A DNA stretch of 64,000 bases. Source: Sphingopyxis sp. H073 (GTDB lineage: Bacteria; Pseudomonadota; Alphaproteobacteria; Sphingomonadales; Sphingomonadaceae). Position numbers and translations under genes: made by a program. Below, piece after piece: positions 51,157 to 60,487 of this stretch. Below the pieces are notes generated by a model. The model was not told the origin of the DNA, made no database searches, and saw nothing but the letters and a program-made list of their open reading frames with translations. The stretch lies in contig NZ_LNSG01000005.1 in NCBI RefSeq assembly GCF_001468395.1, positions 310,001-374,000 of the forward strand, given 5' to 3'. The number at the start of each line of letters is the position of its first letter. Position 1 is the stretch's first letter.

Positions 51157-52701
51157 ATGAACGATATGCTGGTCTATGACTGGATCGCCGAAAATGCGCG
51201 CCGTTTTCCCGACAAGATCGCGACGATCGACATCCACAGTGGGCGGCAGCACAGCTATGCCGCGATGCACGAGCGGGTGGCGCGGATCGCGGGGCATTTG
51301 AGCGCAATCGGCGTCGCGAAGGGCGACCGCGTCGGCCTGCTCTCGATGAACAGCAGCGACATGCTCGACATCATGTTCGCCTGCTGGCGGATCGGCGCGG
51401 TGCTGACGATGCTGAACTTCCGCCTGACCGCACACGAGCTGGCCTTCATGGTGAGCGACAGCGGCGCGAGCGCGGTGTTTTACGACACCGATCTCGAAGC
51501 GGTGATCCCGGCGCTCAGGGAGAAGACCGATGTCGCGCACTGGATCACGATGGACCCGGCGGGGAAGGGCGGCGATCTGGAGGCGGCGATAGCCGCGGCG
51601 ACGCCCGTTTACGGCCAGCTTCCGCAGCTCGGCAGCGATCTTTGCATGATCATGTATTCGTCGGGCACCACGGGAACGCCGAAAGGGGTGATGTTCAACC
51701 ACGCCCAGTTCCTGTTCATCAATGCGGGGTCGGGCGGCATCTCGAATGCGTCGAACCAGATGGTCGGGCTTGTGGCGCTGCCCCTGTTCCACATCGGCGG
51801 GCTCGTCGCCTATACGACGATCAGCTTCGGCTTCGGCGGCACCGTCGTCGTGGTGCGCGCGTTCGAGCCCGGCGCCATGCTGCGCCTGTTCGGCGATCCC
51901 GATCTGGGTGTGACGCACTTTCTCGGCGTGCCGGCGATGTACAATGCGATGCAGGCGCATCCCGATTTCGCGACCACCGATTTCTCGCGCACCCAGACGA
52001 TGAGCTGCGGCGCCGAGAGCGTTCCCGAAAGCCTGCTCCGCACCTGGTTCGCGCGCGGCGTGCCGATCCGCGAGGGATACGGGATGACCGAGACCTGCGC
52101 TGCGGCGCTGATGCAGGAGGCGCGCGACATCCCGGGCAAGATCGGCGCCGCGGGCAAGCCGGTACGGCATTGCGAGGCGAAGATCATGCGCGGCGACGGT
52201 ACCGAGGCGCCGGTCGGCGAGCTTGGCGAGATCTGGATGCGCGGGCTCAACATCACGCCCGGCTACTGGAACCGGCCCGATGCCAATGCGTCGAGCTTCG
52301 TCGACGGCTGGTTCCGCTCGGGCGACGTCGGGCGGCAGGATGAAGAGGGCTATTTCTACATCGAGGACCGGGTGAAGGACATGTACATCACCGGCGGCGA
52401 GAATGTGTATCCGGCCGAAGTCGAAAATGCGCTCTACGCGATGGAGGCGATCCACGAGGTCGCGGTGATCGGCCTGCCCGATCCCAAATGGGGCGAATGC
52501 GGCTGCGCGGTTGTCGTGCCGCGCCCCGGCGCGAGCGTGACGATCGAGGAGATCAAGGCGCACTGCGGCGAGCGGCTCGCGCGGTACAAACACCCCGCCC
52601 GGCTCGAAATCGTCGACGCGCTGCCGCGCAACGCGACGGGCAAGGTGCTGAAGTTCGAGCTGCGCGAGCGGTTCGGCGGCGCGCCTCAGCCCATCGGGTA
52701 G
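51157..52701 (+). CDS. AMP-binding acyl-CoA ligase
   Basis: This 514-residue protein is an ANL-family ligase: the AMP-binding loop YSSGTTGTPKGVMFNH near residue 167, GYGMTETCAAALM, GWFRSGDVGRQDEEGYFYIE, RVKDMYITGGENVYPAEVE and the C-terminal Lys in PRNATGKVLKFELR. It joins a carboxylic acid to CoA at ATP cost in the cytoplasm; the chain length is unknown. It converges with the aldo/keto reductase, overlapping by 16 bases at their ends. GGGAG precedes the start. Confidence 0.9.
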   Translation: MNDMLVYDWIAENARRFPDKIATIDIHSGRQHSYAAMHERVARIAGHLSAIGVAKGDRVGLLSMNSSDMLDIMFACWRIGAVLTMLNFRLTAHELAFMVSDSGASAVFYDTDLEAVIPALREKTDVAHWITMDPAGKGGDLEAAIAAATPVYGQLPQLGSDLCMIMYSSGTTGTPKGVMFNHAQFLFINAGSGGISNASNQMVGLVALPLFHIGGLVAYTTISFGFGGTVVVVRAFEPGAMLRLFGDPDLGVTHFLGVPAMYNAMQAHPDFATTDFSRTQTMSCGAESVPESLLRTWFARGVPIREGYGMTETCAAALMQEARDIPGKIGAAGKPVRHCEAKIMRGDGTEAPVGELGEIWMRGLNITPGYWNRPDANASSFVDGWFRSGDVGRQDEEGYFYIEDRVKDMYITGGENVYPAEVENALYAMEAIHEVAVIGLPDPKWGECGCAVVVPRPGASVTIEEIKAHCGERLARYKHPARLEIVDALPRNATGKVLKFELRERFGGAPQPIG

Positions 52702-53702
52702 AGGATGTCCTTGCCGACCTTGTGCAGCGCCTTCATCAGGTCATCGCTCAGCACGAGCTCCTTGGCGGCGAGAATCGGGTCGACCTGATCATAGGCGCTG
52801 ACCCCGACGATCGTCGAGGCGACGAAATCGTGCTGCTTCGACCAGGCGGTCGCCATCGTCACCGGATGCAGGCCATGCTCTTCGGCGATCGCGAGATAGC
52901 GTTCGGTCGCGGCAAGGCTCTTTTCGTTGACGAAGCGCCGGCCCATCGCGGCCTGCCGCCCCTCCATCGCGAGATAGCGCGAGAAGCGCGCGCCCTCGGG
53001 CGTCGCTCCGTCCTGGTATTTGCCCGAGAGGACACCGCCGGCGAGCGGCGAATAGGGGATCAGGCTGACGCCTTCCTGCCGGCAGACCTGCGCGAGTTCA
53101 TCCTCGAAGCGGCGATTGTTCAGGCTGAAATTGTTCTGGATCGTATGATAGCGCTGGGCGCCGAGGCGTTCGGATGCGGCCAGCGACTTCATCAGCCCCC
53201 AACTCGTCTCGTTCGAACAGCCGAGGATGCGCACCTTGCCCTCGCGGACCAGTTCGTCGAGCGCATCCATGATCTCGTCATAGGGCGCATCATGGTCGGG
53301 CCAGTGCGTCTGGTAGAGGTCGACATAATCGGTCTGCAGCCGCGTGAGGCTCGCTTCGATTGCGCTGCGGATATTGTGGCGGTCGAGTGCGGTCATCCCG
53401 CCGCGGCACGGCGACTTGAACCAGACGTGGCTCGGGCCCGAGACCTTGGTCGCGAGGATGATCGCGTCGCGGTTCTTGGTCTTGAGCCAGCGGCCGACAA
53501 TTTCCTCGGTGCGGCCGACCCATTTCGTGTCGGGCGGCACCGGATAACCCTCGGCAGTGTCGTAGAAATTGATCCCCTCGTCGAAGCAGCGGTCGAGAAT
53601 GCGGAACGCTTCGGCCTCGTCGGTCTGGCTGCCGAAGGTCATCGTCCCCATGCAGATGTCGGAGACGTGGATGGCGCTTTTTCCTAGGCGGCGGCTTTGC
53701 AT
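52686..53702 (-). CDS. Aldo/keto reductase (Tas/YajO-like)
   Basis: This 338-residue protein has the AKR tetrad: Asp and Tyr in INFYDTAEGYPVPP, Lys in ILATKVSGP, His in LYQTHWPDHD. SYNNFSL-like HTIQNNFSLNNRRFEDELAQ and IPYSPLAGGVLSGKYQDG are typical of the YajO/Tas-type group. NADPH-dependent; substrate unknown. It starts 63 bases from the end of the LysE gene, which runs in the same direction. Confidence 0.9.
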   Translation of the reverse strand: MQSRRLGKSAIHVSDICMGTMTFGSQTDEAEAFRILDRCFDEGINFYDTAEGYPVPPDTKWVGRTEEIVGRWLKTKNRDAIILATKVSGPSHVWFKSPCRGGMTALDRHNIRSAIEASLTRLQTDYVDLYQTHWPDHDAPYDEIMDALDELVREGKVRILGCSNETSWGLMKSLAASERLGAQRYHTIQNNFSLNNRRFEDELAQVCRQEGVSLIPYSPLAGGVLSGKYQDGATPEGARFSRYLAMEGRQAAMGRRFVNEKSLAATERYLAIAEEHGLHPVTMATAWSKQHDFVASTIVGVSAYDQVDPILAAKELVLSDDLMKALHKVGKDILYPMG

Positions 53703-53765
53703 GGCTCTCTTCTCCGATTGGGGGAGCGCCGTGTTTAGGTTGCGGATCGCAACCTTGCAATCGGA

Positions 53766-54356
53766 TCAGATAAGAAGCGCGAGCGACCCCACCAGCAACG
53801 CCGCCATCGTCCAGTTGAACGCGCGCAACCGCGCCGGGCTCGACAGCCAACCGCGCAGCGACACGCCCATCACCGCCCACAGGCTGGTCGAGGGGAGGTT
53901 AATGATCCCGAAGATGACCGCGACGAGGAGCACCGCGGCGAAATTGCGGTCGGGGGCGTAGAGCGCGATCGCGGTCAGCGCCATCGACCAGGCTTTCGGA
54001 TTCACCCACTGGAACATCACGGCCTGGAAAAAGCTCATCGGCTTGGCGCGCGGGTTTTCGCCGTCACCGGGCGCGGCCGCGTTGGCGATCTTCCACGCGA
54101 GCCAGAGCAAATAGGCGACGCTCACCAACTTGAGCGCGATGTTGAGCACCGGGAACATGTCGAACAATCCCATCAACCCCACGCCGACGAGGACGATCAT
54201 CAGCGTGAAGCCGATGCCGACGCCAAGGGCGTGCGGTACGGTGCGGCGAAGGCCGAAGTTCGCGCCCGACGCCATCAGCATCATATTGTTCGGCCCCGGC
54301 GTGATCGACGAGACGAGAGCGAAAGCGGAGAGCGCGGCGAGGGTGGTCTGTTCCAT
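53766..54356 (-). CDS. LysE-family amino-acid exporter
   Basis: This 196-residue membrane protein has the LysE/RhtB pattern: LSAFALVSSITPGPNNMMLM at the start, HALGVGIGFTLMIVLVGVGL, and FFQAVMFQWVNPKAWSMAL in the middle, with about six helices. These proteins export basic or other amino acids. It is divergent from the Lrp-type regulator with a shared inverted repeat. ATG 54356 is preferred over 54368. Confidence 0.88.
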   Translation of the reverse strand: MEQTTLAALSAFALVSSITPGPNNMMLMASGANFGLRRTVPHALGVGIGFTLMIVLVGVGLMGLFDMFPVLNIALKLVSVAYLLWLAWKIANAAAPGDGENPRAKPMSFFQAVMFQWVNPKAWSMALTAIALYAPDRNFAAVLLVAVIFGIINLPSTSLWAVMGVSLRGWLSSPARLRAFNWTMAALLVGSLALLI

Positions 54357-54389
54357 GTGGCGCAACATAATGCGTTTCGATGCGCCACG

Positions 54390-54429
54390 GATTGCAAAGA
54401 TAGGTAGTCTTGGGATAGATTGTGCAATC
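54390..54429. promoter_or_regulatory. Candidate Lrp-family operator between LysE and Lrp genes
   Basis: GATTGCA at 54390-54396 and TGCAATC at 54423-54429 are inverted, 26 bases apart, in the 74-base divergent promoter region. Lrp-family dimers bind such spaced half-sites, so the regulator may control both genes from here. Confidence 0.65.
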
Positions 54430-54430
54430 T

Positions 54431-54883
54431 ATGATCAAGATCGACGCCATTGGCCGCAAGATATTGCGCGAACTGTCGCGCGACGGGCGAATCTCGAACC
54501 TCGAACTCGCCGATCGCGTCGGCCTGTCTCCCTCCGCGTGCCTGCGCCGCGTGCAGGAGCTCGAGCGCAGCGGCGTTATCAAGGGCTATCGCGCGGTGGT
54601 CGACCCGGCGAAGCTGGGGCTGACGTTCCTGGCCTATGTGACCGTCGGCCTGTCGTCGCACACGAAGAAGTCGCAGAATGATTTCGAGGCGGCGATGGCG
54701 CTCGCTCCCGAAGTGCGCGAGTGCCACAATCTCACCGGCGCGATCGAATATCTGCTGCGGGTCGAGACCGAGGATCTTGCCGCGTACAAACATTTCCATA
54801 CCGAAGTCCTCGGCGTGCTGCCGCAGGTGCATTCGATCACCACTTATGTGCTGATGGAATCGCCGAAAGACGAGCGGGCGTAG
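54431..54883 (+). CDS. Lrp/AsnC-family regulator
   Basis: This 150-residue protein has the AsnC HTH (KILRELSRDGRISNLELADR then SPSACLRRVQELERSGVIKG) and the RAM domain (FLAYVTVGLSSHTKKSQNDF, VRECHNLTGAIEYLLRVETE). Such proteins sense amino acids, and here it faces a LysE exporter, so it is likely its regulator. The ATG at 54431 follows the operator directly. The GTG at 54422 lies within it. Confidence 0.9.
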   Translation: MIKIDAIGRKILRELSRDGRISNLELADRVGLSPSACLRRVQELERSGVIKGYRAVVDPAKLGLTFLAYVTVGLSSHTKKSQNDFEAAMALAPEVRECHNLTGAIEYLLRVETEDLAAYKHFHTEVLGVLPQVHSITTYVLMESPKDERA

Positions 54884-54951
54884 ATTTTCTTCTGCCTGCC
54901 CGCGGAGGGCTGTGGTTGAACCCGCAGCGCCGCGACCGCATATCGGCCCGC

Positions 54952-55938
54952 ATGACGAAACTGTCCTTTCTCGACCTCGTGCCCGTAACCGACACCGGCA
55001 CAATAGCCCAATCGCTCGCCAACGCCGCCGACCTCGCGAAGCACGCCGAGGCGCTGGGCTACGAACGCTATTGGGTTGCCGAGCATCACGGGATGGCGGG
55101 GATCGCGAGCGCGGCGACCTCGGTCGTGCTCGCGCATATCGGGCAGGCAACGTCGAGCATCCGTATCGGCGCGGGCGGGATCATGCTGCCGAACCATGCG
55201 CCGATGGTGATCGCCGAACAGTTCGGCACGCTCGAAGCGCTATTCCCCGGCCGCGTCGATCTCGGCCTCGGGCGGGCTCCGGGTTCGGACGGCGTCGTCG
55301 CCCGCGCGCTCCGCCGCAATCTCGCGAGCGACGAGCGCCAGTTCCCGCAGGATGTGGTCGAGCTGCAGGCATTCCTTGCCGGCGACGAGCGGCTGGGCAT
55401 CCGCGCGGTGCCCGGCGAGGGGACAAGGGTGCCGCTCTGGATTCTCGGGTCGAGCCTGTTCGGTGCACAGCTCGCGGCGATGCTGGGCCTGCCCTATGCC
55501 TTCGCCAGTCACTTCGCGCCGGACGCGCTCGACGAAGCGCTCGACATCTATCGGCGCCAGTTCAAGCCCTCGGACCAGCTTGCCGAGCCATACGCTGCCG
55601 CGGCGTTCAACGTCTTTGCCGCCGACACGCGCGAGAAAGCCGAACTGCTCGCTTCGTCGCAGCAGCAGGCGTTCGTCGCGCTGCGCACCGGCAATCCCGG
55701 CAAGATGAAGCCGCCGCTCGAAGGCTATAAGGACAGCCTGCCGCCCAATGCGCGCGCGATCCTCGACCATGTGCTGCAATGCTCGGCGGTCGGGACCATC
55801 GACGATGTCGCCGCAGGCCTCAAGGCGTTCAGAGCGCGTACCGGCGTCGACGAGATCATCGTCGCTTCTTCGATGTATGATCACACCGCGCGCAAGCATT
55901 CGGTCGCGCTCGCGATGGAAGCGGCGAAAACGCTCTAA
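54952..55938 (+). CDS. Luciferase-like (LLM) flavin-dependent oxidoreductase, MsnO8-like
   Basis: This 328-residue protein has the LLM pattern: SFLDLVPVTDTGTIAQSLAN, YERYWVAEHHGMAGIASAAT and IGAGGIMLPNHAPMVIAEQF, LFPGRVDLGLGRAPGSD. It uses FMNH2 and oxygen to act on an unknown substrate. It starts 68 bases after the regulator gene; the fit of that short gap suggests a separate or read-through transcript. No clear ribosome site is seen. Confidence 0.85.
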   Translation: MTKLSFLDLVPVTDTGTIAQSLANAADLAKHAEALGYERYWVAEHHGMAGIASAATSVVLAHIGQATSSIRIGAGGIMLPNHAPMVIAEQFGTLEALFPGRVDLGLGRAPGSDGVVARALRRNLASDERQFPQDVVELQAFLAGDERLGIRAVPGEGTRVPLWILGSSLFGAQLAAMLGLPYAFASHFAPDALDEALDIYRRQFKPSDQLAEPYAAAAFNVFAADTREKAELLASSQQQAFVALRTGNPGKMKPPLEGYKDSLPPNARAILDHVLQCSAVGTIDDVAAGLKAFRARTGVDEIIVASSMYDHTARKHSVALAMEAAKTL

Positions 55939-55991
55939 CCCCCGTGTTGACGCGGCTCCGGCCGCGGCAGTATAGGGGCGGCCCCACCAAG

Positions 55992-56017
55992 GGCGGCCCG
56001 TTCGGGGTCGCCTTTTT
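55992..56017 (+). terminator. Terminator-like hairpin before argD
   Basis: GGCGGCCC and GGGGTCGCC form a stem with one mismatch around a GTTC-type loop, followed by TTTTT at 56013-56017. It stands 53 bases after the LLM gene and 29 bases before argD, so it may end the first gene or attenuate the second. Confidence 0.6.
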
Positions 56018-56046
56018 ACGTTTGTCTTTCTCGAAAGGTGCCCGAC

Positions 56047-57234
56047 ATGTCGATCACGCCGCTGATGCCCGTTTACCCCCGGTGCGGTGTGCGTCCGGTG
56101 CGAGGCGAGGGCGCCTATCTGATTGGCGAGCGCGGCGAACGCTATCTGGACTTCGCGAGCGGCATCGCGGTCAATCTGCTTGGCCATGGCCATCCACATC
56201 TGACCAAGGCGATCCAGGATCAGGCCGCGACGCTGATGCATGTGTCGAACCTTTACGGCAGCCCGCAGGGCGAAGCCTTTGCGCAGCGTCTGGTCGACAA
56301 CACCTTCGCCGACACCGTCTTCTTCACCAACTCGGGTGCCGAGGCGGTCGAGTGCGCGATCAAGACTGCGCGCGCCTATCATTCGAGCGCGGGCAATGCC
56401 GAGAAGCACACGCTGATCACCTTCAACAACGCGTTCCACGGCCGCACGCTGGGCACGATCTCGGCGACCAATCAGGAAAAGCTGCGCAAGGGTTTCGATC
56501 CGCTGCTGCCGGGTTTCGCCTATGCGCCGTTCGACGACCTCAATGCGGCGCTCGACCTCGTCGACGACAACACCGCGGGCTTCCTTGTCGAGCCGGTGCA
56601 GGGCGAGGGCGGCATCCGTCCGGCGTCGCAGCCTTTCCTGCAAGGCCTGCGCGACATCTGCAACGAGCGCGATCTCGTGCTGGTATTCGACGAAGTCCAG
56701 TGCGGCGTCGCGCGCACCGGCACGCTCTATGCCTATGAACATTATGGCGTGATCCCCGACATCATGGCGACCGCCAAGGGTATCGGCGGCGGCTTCCCGC
56801 TCGGCGCCTGCCTCGCGACCGAAAAGGCGGCGCGCGGGATGGTGATCGGCACGCATGGTTCGACCTACGGCGGCAACCCGCTCGCGATGGCGGCGGGGCA
56901 GGCGGTGTTCGACGTCATCCTCGAGGAAGGCTTCCTCGATCAGGTCAAGACGACCGGCGAACGCCTGCGCGGCGCGCTCGAGCAGCTGATCCCGAACCAC
57001 GACTCCTTGTTCGAAAGCACCCGGGGTCTCGGCCTGATGCTCGGTCTGAAGCTCAAGAGCGACAGCCGCGCCTTCGTCGCGCACCTGCGCGACAATCACG
57101 GGCTGCTGACCGTCGCGGCGGGCGAGAATGTCGTGCGCGTGCTGCCGCCGCTCAACATCGAACAGGTGCATATCGACGAATTCATCGAGAAACTGTCGGC
57201 GGGGGCGGCGAGCTATACGCCGCCCGAAGCGTAA
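56047..57234 (+). CDS. argD: Acetylornithine/succinyldiaminopimelate aminotransferase
   Basis: This 395-residue PLP enzyme makes N-acetylornithine in arginine synthesis. GERYLDFASGIAVNLLGHGH, FFTNSGAEAVECAIKTARAY, VFDEVQCGVARTGTLYAYEH and the PLP Lys in ATAKGIGGGFPLGA (near residue 240) are intact. ATG 56047 has AAAGG upstream; the earlier GTG at 56038 is less likely. It is followed by argF with no gap and then hslO, an arrangement seen in other alphaproteobacteria. Confidence 0.95.
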   Translation: MSITPLMPVYPRCGVRPVRGEGAYLIGERGERYLDFASGIAVNLLGHGHPHLTKAIQDQAATLMHVSNLYGSPQGEAFAQRLVDNTFADTVFFTNSGAEAVECAIKTARAYHSSAGNAEKHTLITFNNAFHGRTLGTISATNQEKLRKGFDPLLPGFAYAPFDDLNAALDLVDDNTAGFLVEPVQGEGGIRPASQPFLQGLRDICNERDLVLVFDEVQCGVARTGTLYAYEHYGVIPDIMATAKGIGGGFPLGACLATEKAARGMVIGTHGSTYGGNPLAMAAGQAVFDVILEEGFLDQVKTTGERLRGALEQLIPNHDSLFESTRGLGLMLGLKLKSDSRAFVAHLRDNHGLLTVAAGENVVRVLPPLNIEQVHIDEFIEKLSAGAASYTPPEA

Positions 57235-58158
57235 ATGCGGAACTTCCTGAACCTGTCCGATGCGGGCGGGGATGCGGTCGCGGCGATGCTGGCCGACGCG
57301 ATCGATCGCAAGGCGGCGCGCGCGGGCTGGCCGAAGGCGAAGCCCGACGCCGACGCCCCGCTCGCCGATCATGTGCTCGCGATGGTGTTCGAAAAGAATT
57401 CGACGCGCACGCGCTGCTCGTTCGACCTCGCCATCCGCCAACTGGGCGGCGTGCCCATGATCCTCGACGCCGGAACGACACAGCTCGGCCGCGGCGAGAC
57501 GATCGCCGACACCGCGCGCGTGCTGTCGCGCTATGCCGATGCGATCATGATTCGCACCGATCATCACGAGAAGATCGAGGAACTGGCTCAGTACGCTGAC
57601 GTTCCGGTCATCAATGGCCTCACCGACCTGTCGCATCCGTGCCAGATCGTCGCTGACCTGCTGACGATCGTCGAAAGCGGCAAGGCACTGCCGGGGCTCG
57701 AACTCGCGTGGCTCGGCGACGGCAACAACGTGCTCGCCTCGCTGATCGAGGCGGCGGGGCTGTTCGGCTTCAACGTTCGCGCGGGCGTGCCGCAGGGCTA
57801 TGAACCCGATGCTGGTTTCGTCGAGGCGGCGCGCGCAAGGGGCGCGCGTATCGACATCGTGCGCGACGCGCGCGAAGCGGTCGCGGGCGCCGATTTGGTC
57901 GTCACCGACACCTGGGTGTCGATGGGGCAGGATCATGCGCACAACAAGCTGGCGGCAATGGCGCCCTATCAGGTCGATGAGCGGCTGATGGGTGCGGCCA
58001 AGGGCGATGCGCTGTTTCTTCACTGCCTGCCCGCGCATCGGGGCGAGGAAGTGGTCGACGCGGTGATCGACGGCCAACAGTCGCGCGTCTGGGACGAAGC
58101 CGAAAACCGCGTTCACGCGCAAAAATCGGTGCTGCTTTGGGCCGTCGGGAAATTATGA
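57235..58158 (+). CDS. argF: Ornithine carbamoyltransferase
   Basis: This 307-residue enzyme makes citrulline from ornithine and carbamoyl phosphate. The carbamoyl-phosphate loop [39 protein letters not shown] and [18 protein letters not shown] (ornithine loop) are intact. The start codon follows the argD stop with no base between them, and the stop overlaps the hslO start by ATGA, so the three are translated in step. Confidence 0.96.
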   Translation: MRNFLNLSDAGGDAVAAMLADAIDRKAARAGWPKAKPDADAPLADHVLAMVFEKNSTRTRCSFDLAIRQLGGVPMILDAGTTQLGRGETIADTARVLSRYADAIMIRTDHHEKIEELAQYADVPVINGLTDLSHPCQIVADLLTIVESGKALPGLELAWLGDGNNVLASLIEAAGLFGFNVRAGVPQGYEPDAGFVEAARARGARIDIVRDAREAVAGADLVVTDTWVSMGQDHAHNKLAAMAPYQVDERLMGAAKGDALFLHCLPAHRGEEVVDAVIDGQQSRVWDEAENRVHAQKSVLLWAVGKL

Positions 58159-59069
58159 GCGAGATTATCGAAACCTGGTTCGACCAGCCGCTGCTGTTCA
58201 CGATCAGCGAGCGCCATGTTCGCGGCCGCCTCGTGCGTCTTGGGCCCACGCTAAACACGATCATCGCCGCGCATAACTATCCGCCGGTCGCCGAAAAGCT
58301 GCTCGCCGAGGCGCTCGCATTGACCGTGCTGCTGGGCTCGACACTCAAGGACGAGGGGAGCCAGCTTACGCTGCAGGCGCAGACCGGCGGCGGGCCGATC
58401 GAACTGCTTGTATGCGACTATCGCGGCGGCGAACTGCGGGGTTACCTGAAATTCGACGCCGAGCGACTGGTCGGCGTCGGCGCCGATCCGACGCTGTTTG
58501 CGCTGTTCGGTGAGGGGTTCCTGGCGATCACCTTCGACCAGGCGGTGACCGGCGAGCGCTATCAGGGCATCGTGCCGCTCGAAGGATCGTCGATCGGCGA
58601 CGCCGCCGAGCATTATTTCGAGCAGTCCGAACAGATTCCAAGCCTGATCAAGCTGGCGGCGCGCCACGATGCCGAGGCGGGGTGCCTTGCTGGCGGCCTG
58701 CTGCTCCAGCATCTTCCCGAGGGCGAAGTCGGACGCGACCGCCTGCATGTGCGGCACGATCACCCCGAGTGGGAACATGCCAAGACCATCGCCGCGACGC
58801 TGAAGGACGAAGAACTCACCGACCCGGCGACCTCGCTCGAGACGCTGGCATGGCGGCTCTTTCACGAAGACGAGGTGCGCGTCCAACCGGGCGTAGCCGT
58901 ATCGCGCGGCTGCCGGTGCAGCATCGACTATTTTGCCGGCGTTCTCTCGAAATTTCCCGAAGGCGAACGCCGCGAGATGGCTGATGACGATGGGCTGGTG
59001 CAGGTCGATTGCGCCTTTTGCTCGCGCGTCTTTCCAATCCCGCTCGACGATATCGCGGCGCACGGCTGA
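58155..59069 (+). CDS. hslO: Hsp33 redox-regulated chaperone
   Basis: This 304-residue protein is Hsp33: the N-terminal part has [20 protein letters not shown] and [20 protein letters not shown]. The C-terminal redox switch has the zinc-binding Cys pairs, CRC in [14 protein letters not shown] and CAFC in [12 protein letters not shown] (CxC then CxxC). On oxidative unfolding it becomes active and holds unfolded proteins. ATGA-coupled to argF. Confidence 0.94.
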   Translation: MSEIIETWFDQPLLFTISERHVRGRLVRLGPTLNTIIAAHNYPPVAEKLLAEALALTVLLGSTLKDEGSQLTLQAQTGGGPIELLVCDYRGGELRGYLKFDAERLVGVGADPTLFALFGEGFLAITFDQAVTGERYQGIVPLEGSSIGDAAEHYFEQSEQIPSLIKLAARHDAEAGCLAGGLLLQHLPEGEVGRDRLHVRHDHPEWEHAKTIAATLKDEELTDPATSLETLAWRLFHEDEVRVQPGVAVSRGCRCSIDYFAGVLSKFPEGERREMADDDGLVQVDCAFCSRVFPIPLDDIAAHG

Positions 59070-59214
59070 GTGTTTTACCCCCTTGATTTCACCGGGGTGA
59101 CGACGAGACGAGGCATATCGGCGCCAAGCGGTTGAAATGCCTGCCCTGGCTTGCTAGCTAATGGGACCAGGGGTCGCGTTTTGCCCGGACCAGGGCAGCC
59201 AGATGGAAGGTGTA

Positions 59215-59619
59215 ATGGCGATCTTCTCTCCCATGTTTCGAACGACCTTGCTGGCTCTCGGAGTTGCCGGAGCAACCGCGGTTCCGGCACAGGCGCCGTC
59301 GCTCGCGATGCTCGACCGCCTCGAAAAGGGCAGCTGGCAGCTTCGCGAACGCGGCAAGGATGCGGTGCTGCAGACGGTCTGCCTCGGCGACGCAAGGCGC
59401 CTGATCCAGGTCTATCATCCGCAGCAGGGCTGTTCGCGCTATGTTATCGAGGATACGCCGGCCTCGGTGACCGTCCATTACACCTGCCCGGGCGCCGGGC
59501 ACGGGCGGACGACGATCCGCAGCGAAACGAACCGGCTGGTTCAGATCGACACGCAGGGGATTGCCGACGGCCGCCCCTTCTCGCAGGCGATCGAGGCGCG
59601 CCGCGCGGGCGGCTGCTGA
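59215..59619 (+). CDS. Secreted DUF3617-like small protein
   Basis: This 134-residue protein has a signal peptide (FRTTLLALGVAGATAVPAQA) and a small beta-barrel body: RLEKGSWQLRERGKDAVLQT, GCSRYVIEDTPASVTVHYTC, GRTTIRSETNRLVQIDTQGI with a Cys pair. It looks like DUF3617-type periplasmic proteins. Function unknown. GGAAGG precedes the ATG; starts at 59161 and 59203 are alternatives. Confidence 0.75.
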   Translation: MAIFSPMFRTTLLALGVAGATAVPAQAPSLAMLDRLEKGSWQLRERGKDAVLQTVCLGDARRLIQVYHPQQGCSRYVIEDTPASVTVHYTCPGAGHGRTTIRSETNRLVQIDTQGIADGRPFSQAIEARRAGGC

Positions 59620-59654
59620 TCACCGCGTTCTAACGGCTTGTTAACCATCGCCTG

Positions 59655-59742
59655 CTAGAGGGGTTGGACGACGCACCGATGTGTGTCCTTCTCCCTACGG
59701 CTTTATGCCGACCTAGGCCGTGCGGCTCGCGCCGTGCGGCCT
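59655..59742 (+). promoter_or_regulatory. Structured leader before queC (possible RNA switch)
   Basis: Three elements follow each other. A bulged hairpin with nine pairs (59666-59688, GGAC...GTCC with ACGCA/TGTGT inside) is followed by CGGC-TTTAT-GCCG (59698-59710). CTAG at 59655-59658 can pair with CTAG at 59713-59716 to close a three-way junction. The second CTAG overlaps a 12-bp terminator-like stem (59715-59742) followed by GTTTCTTT. A CtrA-like TTAACCAT is at 59641. It does not fit known preQ1 classes that I can recall. Confidence 0.5.
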
Positions 59743-59799
59743 GTTTCTTTGTGCGCCGCAATACTTGCACGCCTGCGGGCGCAGGCCTATCTGGCGCCG

Positions 59800-60483
59800 A
59801 TGCAGGATGTTTCCGGAAAAAGCGTCATCGTCCTCCTGTCGGGCGGTCTCGATTCGATGGTGTGCGCGGGGCTCGCGCGCGAGGCGGGGGCGCGGATTGT
59901 CGCGCTGACGATCGACTATAACCAGCGCCACCGCGTCGAACTCGAATCCGCCGCGCGGATCGCCGCCTACGTCGGCGCGGCCGAACATATCGTCCTGCCG
60001 CTCGACCTCCGCCGCTTCGGCGGGTCGGCGCTGACCGCCGACATCGACGTGCCCAAGGAAGGTGTCGGCAGCGATATTCCGGTTACCTATGTGCCCGCGC
60101 GCAACCTCATCTTCCTGTCGCTCACGCTCGGGCTTGCCGAGGCGCGGCACGCACAGGATATCGTGATCGGGGTCAATGCGCTCGACTATTCGGGCTATCC
60201 CGATTGCCGTCCCGAGTTCATTCAGGGGTTCGAGAAGCTTGCGGCGCTCGCGACGCGCGACGGGGACCAAGGCGTCGAGTTTCAGATCCACGCGCCGCTC
60301 CAGCATATGACCAAGGCCGACATCGCGGCCGAGGCTGCGCGGCTCGGCATGGATGCGGCGATGAGCTGGTCGTGCTATGACCCGACGCCGGAGGGGCTGC
60401 ACTGCGGATCGTGCGACAGTTGCCGCCTGCGGTCGAAGGGCTTCGCCGACGCCGGGCTGCCCGACCCGACGCGCTACGCCTGA
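59800..60483 (+). CDS. queC: 7-cyano-7-deazaguanine synthase
   Basis: This 227-residue enzyme makes preQ0 in queuosine synthesis. The PP-loop VLLSGGLDSMVCAGLAREAG near residue 11, TIDYNQRHRVELESAARIAA, VPARNLIFLSLTLGLAEA and the zinc-binding WSCYDPTPEGLHCGSCDSCR are all intact. A longer frame starts at 59683, but ATG 59800 gives the usual start; the upstream part is structured leader. queE follows 4 bases after the stop. Confidence 0.94.
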   Translation: MQDVSGKSVIVLLSGGLDSMVCAGLAREAGARIVALTIDYNQRHRVELESAARIAAYVGAAEHIVLPLDLRRFGGSALTADIDVPKEGVGSDIPVTYVPARNLIFLSLTLGLAEARHAQDIVIGVNALDYSGYPDCRPEFIQGFEKLAALATRDGDQGVEFQIHAPLQHMTKADIAAEAARLGMDAAMSWSCYDPTPEGLHCGSCDSCRLRSKGFADAGLPDPTRYA

Positions 60484-60487
60484 TCCG

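Noticed and set aside
55240..58122. 960-codon minus-strand open frame
   Set aside because: It is antisense to the LLM oxidoreductase, argD and argF, all with intact motifs, and encodes Arg/Asp-rich nonsense.
59683..59799. Longer N-terminus of QueC
   Set aside because: The extra 39 codons lie in the structured leader with a terminator-like stem, and the family starts just before the PP-loop.
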